From: Cryptomeria japonica
Taxonomy: Eukaryota > Streptophyta > Pinopsida > Cupressales > Cupressaceae
NCBI RefSeq assembly: GCF_030272615.1
Contig: NC_081409.1
Coordinates: 529,950,291-530,014,290, forward strand
Length of the DNA: 64,000 nucleotides
Direction of reading: 5' to 3'
The notes under the pieces were generated by a model. It made no database searches. It was not told where the DNA came from and worked only from the letters and a program-made list of their open reading frames with translations. Positions 1 to 11,977 of this stretch are shown piece after piece. The stretch's first letter is position 1; each line of letters begins with the position of its first letter. A program made the position numbers and the translations under genes.

Positions 1-1866
1 GATCCATCAGCTGATTTCATGGTTTGCACAGATACTTCCCTAGAGGGTTTAGGAGCAGTACTTATGTAGAATGGCAGAGCTATAGCTTTTGAGTCTAGGA
101 AACTCAAGACTCACGAGCTTAATTACCCTACTCATGACCTTGAGCTTGCAGCCGTAGTGCATGCACTTGTGAGATGGAGACATTTCCTTTTGGGTCATCA
201 CTTTGAGTTGCACTCAGACCATTGGAGCCTTCAGTACATATTTACTCAGCCGAATCTTAATGCATGACAGAGGAGATGGATGGAATTCTTGTGTGAGTAT
301 GATTTTGACGTACACTACATCAAAGGGAAAGAAAATGTAGTTGCAGATGCTTTGAGTAGGAGACATCACGAGGTATACACCATGTCTGTGAGCACGGATT
401 TGAGAGATCGGATCATGCAGCGATTGCCAGAGGACAGATGGTATTTAGAGGTTTGCCAGGCTATTCGGTCTCAGGAAACTTTAGAAGGGAAATATGTGGA
501 TTATTCCTTAGAGCCCGATGGTTTGTTACGCCATAGAGGGCGCATCTATGTACCTTCTTCCGGGGGATTGTGGGAGTTCATTATCACAGAGGCACATAGA
601 GCTCCTTATGCAGTGCATCCCGGGGTCAAGAAGTTGCATGCAGACTTGAGAGAACTATATCATTGGCTAGGTATGCGACAGCTTATTGCCGAGTTGGTAG
701 CCCGATGCCTTGAGTGTCAGAGAGTCAAGGTGGAGCACCACCATCTAGGTGGGTTGCTCCAATCTCATGCTATACCAGAGTGGAAGTGGGACACTATATC
801 TATGGATTTCATCATTGGTCTCCCTATGTCATCTCGCCGCCATGATGCCATCTTGGTGACGGTTGACAAGTTGACCAAAGTGGCTCACTTTTCACCAGTT
901 CGTACCACCTTCACAGCACTAGCAGTAGCATAGGTGTTTTTGCGAGACATTGTCAGAATTCATGGTGTTCCACGTAAGATCATTTCTGACAGGGATTCCC
1001 TCTTCACTTCTTCTTTTTGGAAGGCATTACAGGTAGCTATGGGTACCAAGCTCAATTTCAGTACAGCCTATCATCCGGAAACGGATGGCCAGACAGAGAG
1101 AGTTAATCAGGTGTTAGAGGATATGCTTCGCATGTATGTCATGGATCACTAGACCAGATGGGAAGAGTATCTTCCCTTGGTGGAGTTTGACTATAACAAT
1201 GGGCATCACACGTCCTTGGGGATGCCGCCCTATCAGGCATTATATGGCAGGCCTTGTAGGACACCATTGAGTTGGGACCGCATAGAGGACAGAGTTGCTA
1301 TTGGTCCAGAGATAGTTCGGGATATGGAGCAGCAGGTGGATTTGATTAGGCAGCGTCTTAGAGAGGCACAGGATAGACAGAAGAAATATGCAGATGCAAA
1401 GAGGGTTGATCGTAGCTACTCAGTTGGGGACAGAGTCTTCTTGAGAGTGCGACCGCATAAGAGTCCAATCCGTTATGGAAAGGGTTCTAAGCTCGCACCT
1501 CGATTTGTAGGACCATTTGAGATCCTTGAGAGGATAGGGCCAGTTGCCTACCATCTAGCATTGCCACCTAGCCTGTCACGCATCCACGATGTGTTTCATG
1601 TTTTAGTTTTGAGGAAGTATATCTATGATGAGTCTCATATTCTAGATTGGGATGCCTTGCAGGTGGAGTCGGACGGGCAGCTAGCTTTGGAGCCCATTCG
1701 CATTTTGGCACGCCGGACGCTGAGCCTTCGAGGGCGAGAGCTGGACCAGGTTAGGGTCCAGTGGGATTTCTATGATGAGGTCATAGCCTCATGGGAGGAT
1801 GCAACACTTATGAGATCACAGTACCCCCACCTTTTTGATGAACTCCAGGAGAAAGTTCATGCCTAG
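1..1866 (+). pseudogene. Gypsy-A pol fragment: RNase H, integrase, chromodomain-like C-terminus
   Basis: One frame (frame 1) runs the whole stretch with no frameshift but four premature stops: TAG at 67, TGA at 265, TAG at 931 and TAG at 1150. Normal end is TAG at 1864. Order: RNase H (1 to about 360, with CTDTSLEGLGA, THDLEL and ENVVADALSRR), integrase zinc finger (H..H then CLEC, about 590-725), integrase core with all three acidic residues visible (SMDF about 800, SDRDSLF about 985, TERVNQ about 1095), then a C-terminal domain ending in a short YPHLF box typical of Del/Tekay chromoviruses. In a live element this polyprotein copies and integrates the retrotransposon DNA. Three stops sit where glutamine is expected (CAG to TAG), and TGA 265 where arginine is expected. 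The frame is otherwise well preserved, so this is a fairly recent copy. Confidence 0.9.
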
Positions 1867-1876
1867 AGGGGGAGGG
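1864..1876 (+). other. Polypurine tract of Gypsy-A
   Basis: A purine run (tagagggggaggg) directly follows the pol stop and touches the TG that opens the LTR at 1877. This is the usual site for priming second-strand DNA synthesis. Position and composition are the only evidence. Confidence 0.75.
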
Positions 1877-4643
1877 TGTGAGGCCCTACCCCAATTCAGT
1901 TTGACATTTTCAGTTATTTGCATATTGAGACTATTATGGTTGCTTTATTTTATGCATTATGGACTTAGAACTTATATGATTCCATGATTTGGATCACACT
2001 GACATATGTTGATGCTTTATTTCATGCATGATGATTATGAAACTTTAGATATGTTACTAGAATAGAATTACATTATGATGGTGAATGTCATTATTGGAAA
2101 TTTGCAGGATTTTATTTTGATGATAGAAAAATGATGCTTATCTATGAGTGGTTCAATTTTGGAAAACTATGTTAATTGCTTATGTGAAATTGAATTTGAA
2201 CAAATGAGATATTGAATTATGATTGCCAAATGTATGAGTGTTTGATGTGCAATGGAATCCATGTATTTGATTATGTATAAATGTGATTATTTGGAATTAC
2301 TAATGTGTTAATTGAGATGCGCAGGAAAATTATCCATGTGACCATGGAATTTAATGGAGAACCAAGCCTAGACCTATGTGCGTTTGTTAAGCCGGGAGTT
2401 GTCTATTTGGAGAGACAACACCCCTTTGTAATGTATTTTATTTGTGAAGTGTATAATGCTTGAGTGTTTAAATTAATTTATGTGTATATGTGTAATCCTA
2501 CAAGAGACAAATCCTATGTGTGATTTTTTTTATTGTATTTTTATTGTGTCACTTGACACGTGTGCTGATTAGTGTCATTGATTTTGACTTGTCTCTTGGA
2601 GGGAGTTTTGTTTCTACCAGAGCCATTCAAAAACATGAGTGTGGTCCCAAATTTTGCCTTGGGTAGGGAGTCTTGGGAGTGGTCAACTCAAGTTTGACCC
2701 GTAGGTAAACTTCAGTTGGGTTTCGAAAGGGTTTAATGGACTCCTAGGGTAAGTTTTTAGGCCTTTCCAAAGGTCCAAAGGGTATACCTATGGGTTAGGG
2801 GTATTTTGCAACATGTGGCTTCTCCCATGTGACTATGTAGTCACTTCAAAAAGTGATATTTCCAAGATGCACGAAAATTCAACTTAGAAAGTTCTTCCTA
2901 GGATAGAGAACCTTCCTTTTAGATGTCAAACTCTCTTCCCCATCTTCTTCCACCTTTTCCCTTTCCAATTTTGGTGATGTGTAAGAGTTTGGGAAGGGCA
3001 ACCAATGGGAACTCACACCTCACCCAAGGGGTTGGGAAGTGTGTGAGAGGCCTTCTTAGTCAAGAATTTGGAGACTTAGTGAGTAATCACCCCCTCTCCA
3101 TTCTTGGAGATTATGCTTGTTTTGAAAAAGTTAGTAGGAGAATAGCACTTTTGGGTGGAATTTGGAGAAAGTTAGTGTGGAATTGGGCAGCTCATCCCCA
3201 ACTAATTTTAGCATACCTATTGGCAGGATAAGGTTGGTTTCTTCTTATCTCCTCTTGTTATGTTGTATGTGTTAGTTTATGTTGTTTGTAAAAGAAAAGA
3301 GTTGCTTGTAATGAGAATGTTTTATGAAGCTTTTTTGTTGAAGTTAAGAAAGTGTAGTTTTCTTTTCTATGTATTTTGTTTTGTGTTCTTGTTGTTTTGG
3401 GAGTGTCCAAGATCTCCTACTCTTGGGAGGGTAGGAAGATCTTGGGGTGGAAGGAGTATGACAGCCATGGGTGAGAGGCTCTCCTTATGGAGAGTGTTCT
3501 CAAGGGTGTCCTTGGTGACCCTTGATGCATAGCCTTGTGTATGCATTTGGGGGTCATAAGGGGAGTAAATATGGCCTTGAGCCCTTTTGGGGGGCATAAG
3601 GATTGTGGAAGTATTTGTAGCATTTGTATTGCCATGAGGTGGCTTGTATTGTTTTGGCATGCATTCTCCCCATTGGTACTTGGTCCACTTCCACCCATGG
3701 AAGAGTCACCATGAAAGTGGTGAATGTGTAGCTTGGGAAGGGAAATTTGAATGTAAGTGTCTTCCTATGTTTGTTGTGGAGTTGCTTGTTTGTAACCCGT
3801 CTAGTGCTTGGTTCTCCAAGCTCGGGGGTGGCTTCTAGTAAGCCTAGGCTGGGAGGTGAGCTTCCCATGGTCAAAAATGTGTTTTATTGCAGGTTGCATG
3901 GGAATGGGAAAAGATGGATTAAAGAGCTATGTGGCTGTTCTATGTTGCAGAAAGAGTTATTAGGACAATGTATTCACTATTGGGGTTTGTAAAGGGAAGA
4001 AAAAGGGAGCTAGATTGTGTTTATCTACAAGGAAAGAATAATTTTTTTGTATTCAATATTAGCTTGTAAAAGAAAGAGAAAGTCATTGTGTGTTTATTTT
4101 CAAAAAAAAAGAATGAAACAATGTATTTCTATTATCATGAAAAGGATAATGCAGTTGTTTTAAATTTCAAAACCCCTTTGTAACCATGCTCATTTGTATT
4201 TATATCTGTTAATGAAATACATAATATTTTCCCTAAGAAATGTGTTAGTTGCATTTAAATCTTCAAGTTTTTTCATTTAAAAAAAATATAATATATATAG
4301 ATGCACTTTTGTGAAATCTGAAATTTATATTAGTTGAAAATCCATATTTCTTTTAGTTGAACATGCTGCTGTAAATTTATTTAAAAATAGTCTTTTATTT
4401 TTCTGTTTATTGCAGAAAAGAAATTTAATTAAATTAGTCTATGTGGTTTTTATATAGAAAAAAAAAAAGGGGGTAAATGGTAGCAAAAGAGATGTACATA
4501 AATATTTTTAGCTCCTTTAATGTTGTTTGGAAAATCTGATTTATACAAAAAAAAATAATAATATTCACAGTTCTGATAATACTAATGCACAGAAAAGGAA
4601 ATCTGATTAATCCCCTATCTATGTCAACCAAACACAAAAATAC

Positions 4644-4646
<3 letters not shown>

Positions 4647-4701
<55 letters not shown>

Positions 4702-4735
4702 TATATATATATATATATAAATATATAAATATATA
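4647..4735. repeat. (TA)n microsatellite, interrupted
   Basis: A run of TA units from about 4647 to 4692, then AAATAAATA, then a second shorter TA run and AT-rich remainder. It lies within the Gypsy-A LTR. Confidence 0.95.
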
Positions 4736-4806
4736 TCCTTTTATTTACTGAAAATAAAACCTGTTTATTCCCAAGTTTAACTGTGTTCCTTTTGTATCTG
4801 CCATAC

Positions 4807-4940
<134 letters not shown>

Positions 4941-5084
4941 CAAAGGAATTTTCGCATTAAACAATCCCGAGAAAATCATTTAAACCAAATCCTAAACGTT
5001 CGAGGGTTTAAGCCTCGTTTTAATCTCATAGCAAAGGAAAAACGTTACACAAAAAAATGCTTAACAAAATTCTGCTGGGCTAGC

Positions 5085-5360
5085 GCGGGGCCGCAGCACC
5101 CGGCGGTGGCCGCCGCAGCCTGTGGCACCCGCAGACTACGGGCAGCGACGCCGCAGCCTGCAGGGAGCCGCAGACTGCGGGCGGCGCCGTCCGCAGCCGG
5201 CGGTGCCGCGCTGCCGGCTCCCTCTCCCCCTCCGCTCAGACTGCCAAGGCTTCTACGCAATGCAACACAAAAAAAATGGTGCCCGGGTGGTTGGTAACTC
5301 CGCTCAGCTCCCTCACACCCGCCTTCCCTCCCGCGACCGCCGTCTCCCCTGCACACACAA
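5085..5360. other. GC-rich island inside the Gypsy-A LTR
   Basis: About 270 bases are strongly GC-rich and CpG-rich, with a repeated gccgcag / ctgcggg motif, between AT microsatellites in an otherwise AT-rich LTR. Short overlapping open frames exist on both strands but their Ala/Arg/Pro composition just follows base content. It may be the promoter or leader part of the LTR; I see no motif that proves it. Confidence 0.6.
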
Positions 5361-5438
5361 GCACGCAAAAAAAAAATGGCGTTTCACTCTCACAACCCAC
5401 ACACACGAAAAAAATGAAGTTTGGCCATTAACGTGTTC

Positions 5439-5466
5439 GCCCTAACCCTAATTTTCGGGTTAGGGC
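5439..5466. repeat. Perfect inverted repeat of telomere-like motif
   Basis: Arms gccctaaccc (5439-5448) and gggttagggc (5457-5466) are exact reverse complements around an 8-base loop. The arms contain the plant telomere unit in one and a half copies facing each other. It lies just downstream of the GC-rich island in the Gypsy-A LTR, so it is part of the element, not a telomere. Confidence 0.85.
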
Positions 5467-5576
5467 AACACTCTCACAATTTAAATAAACATGTGAGGTT
5501 TGGGATTATAAATAAGAAAAAAAAAAAAAACTCTCATATAAGAGGTTTATAACTAAGTATATAAATGATTATATAA

Positions 5577-5579
<3 letters not shown>

Positions 5580-5619
<40 letters not shown>

Positions 5620-5630
5620 ATATATATATT

Positions 5631-5662
<32 letters not shown>

Positions 5663-5663
5663 A
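5580..5663. repeat. (TA)n/(TG)n microsatellite
   Basis: TA units with a central TGTGTGTG run and short interruptions, within the Gypsy-A LTR. Confidence 0.9.
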
Positions 5664-6330
5664 GTAGACTTAAAGTGATATTTAATAGGATTTAAATTAG
5701 TTAGTTGTTAAACTAAGTCTTACAATATTTGACAAATGTAGAAGAGGGTTTAATTTCTTGAGGGGTTTAACTACTTTATTGGATTCATATATTTGATTTT
5801 AGAATTAAGTAATGTTATTTTTCCTTTTAAATTATTAATGAATGTAGAAGAAATTTTATAAGAGGGATTTTAATAATTAGGTAGATTAGAATTTAAAATT
5901 AAGGGGTGTAAACAATAAATTTCCTGGTAGGGCCAAGAGGGCCAATTTAGCCTAAGGTTATAAAGTATTTTAAATTCCAGGGGAATTTATTTTAATAAGG
6001 TGTATTAATAACGAGGATAATTAAACTAGGAATCCTAGTGGATTAAGAAAAATAAGATAAATTTTAAAAACGTTTATATTTGAGATTTATCGCCATATTT
6101 GAGATTGTAATTATTTATTAATGAAGCTCAGTGAATTTCCTTTTTTGGGAGAAATTTTAGCTCATAGATAACTCAGTTATCTTCATTACCAAATCAAATT
6201 TAATTACCTGATCGACACAAGTGTAGTAAGACCAAACTAAGTTGCATCATTTTAATTAAGTAAGTCGTTAATTAGTTAAGTATTTTAAATTTTTTTTTTT
6301 TCCGTTCGTGCCCAAAAGTTGGGCATGACA

Positions 6331-7574
6331 GCATGAAGGATCTTGCATGAAGAAGACTATTCCTATCTACCTTGGGAATGTGCAAAGTTTGTCAAATGGT
6401 GATAACATGTGATGGGTTATCAGCCACCATGAAATCAGTGGATAATGGATGATGGAGAATGTCTTGAGATCGATTCAAGATTGTTGCATTTAATGCAGTA
6501 TGATTCAACGGTCATGATCGAACCGTTTGAATTGCTTAACCTAACAGGTTTAGGGTTTAGGGTTTTTGCTACCAACCTATATGTTTCCTATAAGGTCGAT
6601 GTTGTGTTTCTTTCTAAGGTTGATGGAAAAAGTTGTGAGTGTGTATCTAAGGGAAGTGATACATAATTCTTGCCAGACCAAACGAGAGAAGTGATACCTG
6701 CAAAGTGAATGTGCAGAAGGTAAAGAGGAGCCTAAACAGATCTGCATTAGCATTGAGGACTGTTAACAGATAATTGTAATACCTGTTGATCTCTAAGCAC
6801 TTCAACAGTTTTAAAATCCCCTAACAGGGTAGCCTTAACTGGCTTGATTCAAAATCCCTTAAATCGAGTGGTCTTAACCAGCTTGATTCAAATCCCTTAA
6901 CCGAGTAACTCGAGGCTAATGAGTTCTGAGAAGCTATAGATCTTAGGAGATTCTTTCAGCTATTGAGTTCTTGAAATCCTCTAAAAAGGTGACCCTACCG
7001 GGTTTAACCCTTAACCGGGTATCCCTTAACCAAGTGATCCCTAGCAGGATCGGTTCCTACTAGAACCAATTGTAATGTCTTTAACTGGACAAGACTCCTA
7101 ATAGAGCAGACTTCTAAAGAGTTCAAAAAGCAGCTTGTGGGTATTCATCCCCACCATGGTTTTTCCTAGTTGGGTTTCCACGTGAAAAATATGTGTGTCA
7201 TGTGAAATGCTTTTGTCTTGTGATGCTTTGTTTTACCTGTTAAGCATATGAAGGTTCTATGTTTTATGCCTGTCTATAAAACATATTGAACTCACTGTTG
7301 TGAAGATCTGATGGTTGAGTTTACCTATTTATGCATGAGAATATAATGATACTGTAGTATTGAGCCAAGAGGGTAGCTTATTGAGTGACTGTTTCATGAC
7401 TGATTGAGCTGTACTGGATGTTACCGGTTGCACTTTGTTTTACCGGTATCCCTATTTGTTAGTCATTTGGGGTATTTGCTATCAAACCGGTTTTGGACTA
7501 TATTTGTGTTTGTACTGATTCACCCCCCCCTCTCAGTACCGGTTTGGTACTCGTTGTTCATCATTGAGTTATCA
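6331..7574 (+). repeat. Copia-B 5' LTR (3' portion)
   Basis: It matches 12328-13540 almost along its length and ends in TTATCA just before the primer binding site. Differences between the two copies are mainly C/T and G/A changes. It contains the box ggtttttcctagttgggtttc (around 7158), which recurs in every copia LTR in this window and probably lies in the R/U5 part. Confidence 0.92.
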
Positions 7575-7576
7575 AT

Positions 7577-7588
7577 TGGTATCAGAGC
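7577..7588 (+). other. Primer binding site of Copia-B
   Basis: TGGTATCAGAGC starts two bases after the LTR end. It is the plant initiator tRNA-Met complement used by most plant copia elements to prime minus-strand synthesis. Confidence 0.92.
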
Positions 7589-7643
7589 ACTCCAGGTCCT
7601 TTGTGTTGTAAGCTTAACCGGTTGAGGAAAAGATCCTAGTCAA

Positions 7644-10600
7644 ATGATGAAGAGGGAAGGTCGAAAGTTTAACAGGGAAAATTTTGGTATATGGAAAGAC
7701 AGGATGAAGATATTCATCAAAAGCATGGTTGTTCAACACTAGAGTTATGTTGAAAATGTATATGTTGTTCCTACTGGTACTCTCACTGATGACCAAAAGA
7801 GAGAGATACAAGAAAATGGGCAAGTCATGGAAGCCCTCATCAGTAGTCTATCTGACATTGAGTTTATTAATTTTCAGGACAAGGCAAATCCCAAAGAGGT
7901 ATGGGATGCTCTTGAAAATATTTATGGTGGTGATGAGCATGTAAAACAGGCTAAGGAAGAAAGCCTGAGAGGGAAGTTTGAAGACATGTAGATGGTTGAA
8001 GGAGAGACCATTCAGCAGTATGGAATAATAATCAAATTAGTTGTTGGAGAAATAAAGAGTGCAGGTGGCAAAATAGAAGATTCCATTGTGGTAAGTAAAG
8101 TCTTGAGATCCCTGTTGCCGGTCTATGCAATAAGGGTCACTGCTATTCAGGAGCTAAGATCAATAGACAAGTCTAAGGTGTCCTTGGACTCCATCATAGC
8201 CAAGTTGATAGCCTATGAACTGAATAGTTTTGATGGCAGTGTTCAAAAGATAGAATCAACTTTTAAAGCCTCTGCTATACCATCTAGAAAAGGAAAAGAG
8301 GCTAGCACTAGTGGGGAACCTAATCAGAACAGAGAAATGAAGGATGAAGAGTTTCTGATGGAATTTGAAGCTCTTCTTGCTAGGAGATTTCCAAAAGGGA
8401 CTGGTAAATACAAAGGTAAGCTCCCTTTGAAATGTTTCTCCTATAACCAGATAGGACATATTGCTATGAACTGTCCCAATAGTGACAACAAGGATAAACC
8501 GGAAAGGTTCAAGAAATTCAAAGGAGGAAACTGGAAAAACTATTTTGTAGCAGTTGATGAAGGTGTCACAGATGAGGAATCAGAAGATGAAGAGAATGAA
8601 GACATTGTGTTTGTTGCTGTAAAGGAAGATGTGGCAGACAAGAAGGCTCTTGTCTCCCAGTTTGATAATTCCAATGAGTGGATCATTGATAGTGGCTATT
8701 CTCGCCATATGACTGGTGACTAGAGCAAGTTTCTATCCTTATGGGAGTATGATGGTGGTGTGGTTCACTTTGGCAATGATGCACCATGCATGGTCAAAGG
8801 CAGAGGGTCCATCTCTTTGAATGGAAAGAGTAGTGTTGAAAATGTGTATTGGGTTGATGGTCTTAGACACAACCTTCTAAGTGTTGCCCAGCTAAATGAC
8901 ATTGGCCTCACTCTGAAATTCAAGAATGGAACTTGCAGAATCAAGGGAAAAGATGGTAAATTGGTGGCCACCGACATGCAGACTAAAGGTAACTTATTTC
9001 ATCTGAATGCAAATATAAGTACATGTCTTATGGCTAAGCTTGATGATAGCTGGATATGGCATATGAGACTCTGCCATGTAAACTTTGATAACATTGTAAA
9101 CACTAGTAAGATCGAGGCAGTTAGAGGGTTGCCGATGTTGAGAAAACTAGACAATACCTTATGCAGAGAGTGTCAATTAGGGAAAATGTCTTCCTCAACA
9201 TTTAAAGGTAAATCTTTCACTGCTGACAACTTGCTTGATCTTGTGCATACTAATTTATGTGGTCCTATGAAAACTAGAAGTGTGAAGGGTGATAGGTACT
9301 TCATGATTCTCATTGATGACTGCTCAAGAGTGATGTGGGTCACATTCTTGAAAGACAAGTCTGAAGCCTTTGTGAAATTCAAAGCTTTGAGAGCATTAGT
9401 GGAGAAGGAAAGTGACAAAAGGATCAAATGTCTCAGAACTGATCAAGGAGGGGAATTCACTTCTAGTGAATTCAACAAGTATTGTGAAGAATTTGGCATC
9501 AAGAGATAGCTGTCTGCCCCTTGGACTCCATAGCAGAATGGCCTAGCAGAGAGGAATAACCAGACTGTGGTTGAAGCAACTAGAACCATGTTGATCCAAG
9601 TTAAGGTAGCTCACACCTTTTGGAGAGAAGCAGTGAGCACTGTAGTCTACACTATGAACGGGGTACTCATCAAAAAGGGTAAGGACAAAACTCCTTATGA
9701 GTATTGGATCGGTAAGACACCTATGGTTAACTACTTTAAGGTATTTGGTAGAAAATGTTACATCAAGAGGAGTGAACATCAAGGAAAATTTGAAGCTAAA
9801 TGTGATGAGGGAATATTACTAGGATATTCCACCAAGAGTAAAGCTTTCAAGTGCTACAAAAATAGAACTCAGAGAATTATGGAAAGCATCAATGTAAGAG
9901 TTGATGAATCCTCTGAGAAGACTGAGGAAACCAGCAGTGAGCAAGCTGTAAATGAACCGGTTGCAACCTTCTGGGAACCAGTTGTTAACCAACCGAGTAC
10001 CAGTAACAGTGTTCCTGAACCGGTGAATGTTGATACTGATGAAGATGAGGATGAAGAGGAAAAGAAAGAAGAACCAGTTAAGACCATTCATCGGTATGTC
10101 AAGTTGAATCATGATCCTAAGAAGATCATAGGTGATAAGGATGCAGGAATCCTCACAAGAAGAAAGATCAGAGAAAACTCATGTATGATCTTTGAATTTG
10201 AGCACAAGTCATTCAAAGAGGCTCATAAAGATGAAGACTGGATCAAGGCAATGGAAGAAGAACTTGACCAGATAGAGAAAAATGGTACATGGTCCTTGGT
10301 ACCTAGACCTGAGCATAAAAATGTCATTGGCACCAAATGGATGTTCAGAAACAAGTTGAATGAGGATGGCACAGTGATTAGGAATAAAGCCAGATTGGTG
10401 TGCAAAGGATGTGCTCAAGAAGAAGGAGAAGACTATGGAGAAACCTTTGCTCCTGTAGCCAGATTGGAAGGAGTTTGTATGCTTCTTGCATATGCAGCTT
10501 TTAAGAGGTTCAAAGTATATCAAATGGATGCAAAATATGCATTCCTAAATGGTGTACTTGAAGAGGAGGTGTATATTGAGCAACCAGATGGGTTTTCCCT

Positions 10601-11736
10601 ATCTGAAGACAGTGACATGGTATATAGGCTACATAAAGCATTATATGGTCTAAAGCAAGCACCTAGGGCATGGTATGAGCGCTTACATTCCCATCTTGTG
10701 AAGATTGGATTTGAAAGAACAAGTGAAGATAGCAATATCTACTTGAAGTCTGAAGGAGATCAGATCCTGATCTATGAAGTTTTTGTTGATGACATCATCT
10801 TTGGTGGAAATGACAAGATGAGTCATGAGTTTGCTAATGAGATGAAGAAAGAGTTTGAGATGTCACTCATAGGGGAGATTAAGTTCTTCATTGGACTGTA
10901 GATTCAGCAGATGGAAGATGGAATCTTTATCCCTCAGTCCAAATATGTCAAAGAGGTGTTGAAGACTTTTGGCATGGAAGCTAGCAAACTAGTTGGTACA
11001 CCGATGGTGACCGGTTGCAAATTGACAAAAGAGGATGATTCCGCACTGGTTGATGAGAAGGAATACCAATCAATGATTGGTAAGTTGCATTATGTAGTGC
11101 ATAGCAGACCGGATATTGCACATGTAGTTGGCATTACTGCAAGGTTCCAAAAGAGTCCAAGAGAATCTCACTTGATTGCAGTCAAGCGGATTCTTAGGTA
11201 TCTGAAGGGAATAGTTGACTATGGATTGTGGTACCCATACAACAATAATTTCAATCTGAAAGTGTTCACAGATTTTTGATTGGGCAAGTAATGTGGATGA
11301 CCGAAAGAGCACAACTGGTCGTACATTCTTTCTTGGTGGTAGACTGGTCTCATGGATGAGTAAAAAGCAGAGTTGTATCTCTCAGTCTACAACGGAAGCA
11401 GAGTATGTTGCAGCTTTCATGAACTGCACTCAAACAATCTGGGTGAAGCATGTGCTTGAAGGCTTCAAGATCCCTGTATCTGAATCGGTAAGTATATTCT
11501 ATGATAACACAAGTGCTATCAATATATCAAAGAATCCAGTTTTACATTCTAGAACCAAGCACTTTGAGTTTAAGTATCATTTCTTGAGGGAAAAGGTTCA
11601 AAATAAAGAGATTGCACTGGAGCATGTGCCCACTAAGGAGTAGTTGGTAGACATATTCACCAAGCCTCTCCCAAAGACAACATTTGTGCATTTGAGAGGT
11701 GAATTAGGGGTATTGCCCCTTCAGGAGGTGAACTAA
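7644..11736 (+). pseudogene. Copia-B gag-pol polyprotein, degraded
   Basis: A single frame from ATG 7644 to about 11272, then one extra base in a T run shifts it, and it closes at TAA 11734. Seven in-frame stops are all TAG (7740, 7989, 8721, 9507, 9531, 10899, 11641). Gag (7644-8500) ends in a CCHC knuckle at 8433-8474 whose second Cys is Tyr. Protease reads IIDSGYSRHMTG (about 8680). The GAG-pre-integrase region follows ([12 protein letters not shown]), then integrase, whose first catalytic Asp is Asn (HTNLCGP) while RTDQGGEF and GLAERNN are kept. Reverse transcriptase has [11 protein letters not shown] and FVDD (about 10780). RNase H closes the frame with TEAEYVA. Normal copia polyproteins have about 1,300-1,450 residues, so the frame is near full length. 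It is inactive in several independent ways. Confidence 0.92.
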
Positions 11737-11977
11737 AAGTAATTGTTCCACATCAGTCCTGTACTGGAAAGACAAATTTTTGGTTGATTGATGTGTTGAA
11801 GGATGCTACTTCTTAGGGGGAGCAGCAAGATGGAAAAAAGATGCTTGTACCTCCACTTTGGCATTGTTGTCAAAGGGGGAGAAGATGTGAAGCGAAAAGA
11901 CATCTGTAGCAAGTGGGAGAAGATGTGAAGCAGAGAAGATATCTTTGTATATTGCCATCAATGCCAAAGGGGGAGAT
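11737..11977 (+). other. Copia-B 3' untranslated region with doubled polypurine tract
   Basis: About 240 bases between the pol stop and the 3' LTR. Two similar boxes occur: caaagggggagaag (about 11871) and ccaaagggggaga (11964-11976). The second touches the LTR start at 11978 and is the functional primer tract; the first is an internal copy with the same upstream context (gttgtc / caatgc). A gaagatgtgaagc motif is also repeated (about 11880 and 11921). Confidence 0.75.

Noticed and set aside
2923-3992. Several open frames of 60-106 codons on both strands in the Gypsy-A LTR
   Set aside because: Mutually overlapping, without motifs, and inside an LTR; no reason to prefer any as a gene.
5045-5445. 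Three overlapping Ala/Arg/Pro-rich frames in the GC-rich island
   Set aside because: Frames on both strands exist only because GC-rich DNA lacks stops; they lie in an LTR and share no motif with known proteins.
5439-5466. Telomere or interstitial telomere array
   Set aside because: Only one and a half units in each arm and located in an LTR; not an array.
7577-7588. tRNA-Met fragment as a tRNA gene
   Set aside because: Only the 12-base complement of the tRNA 3' end is present, as expected for a primer binding site.
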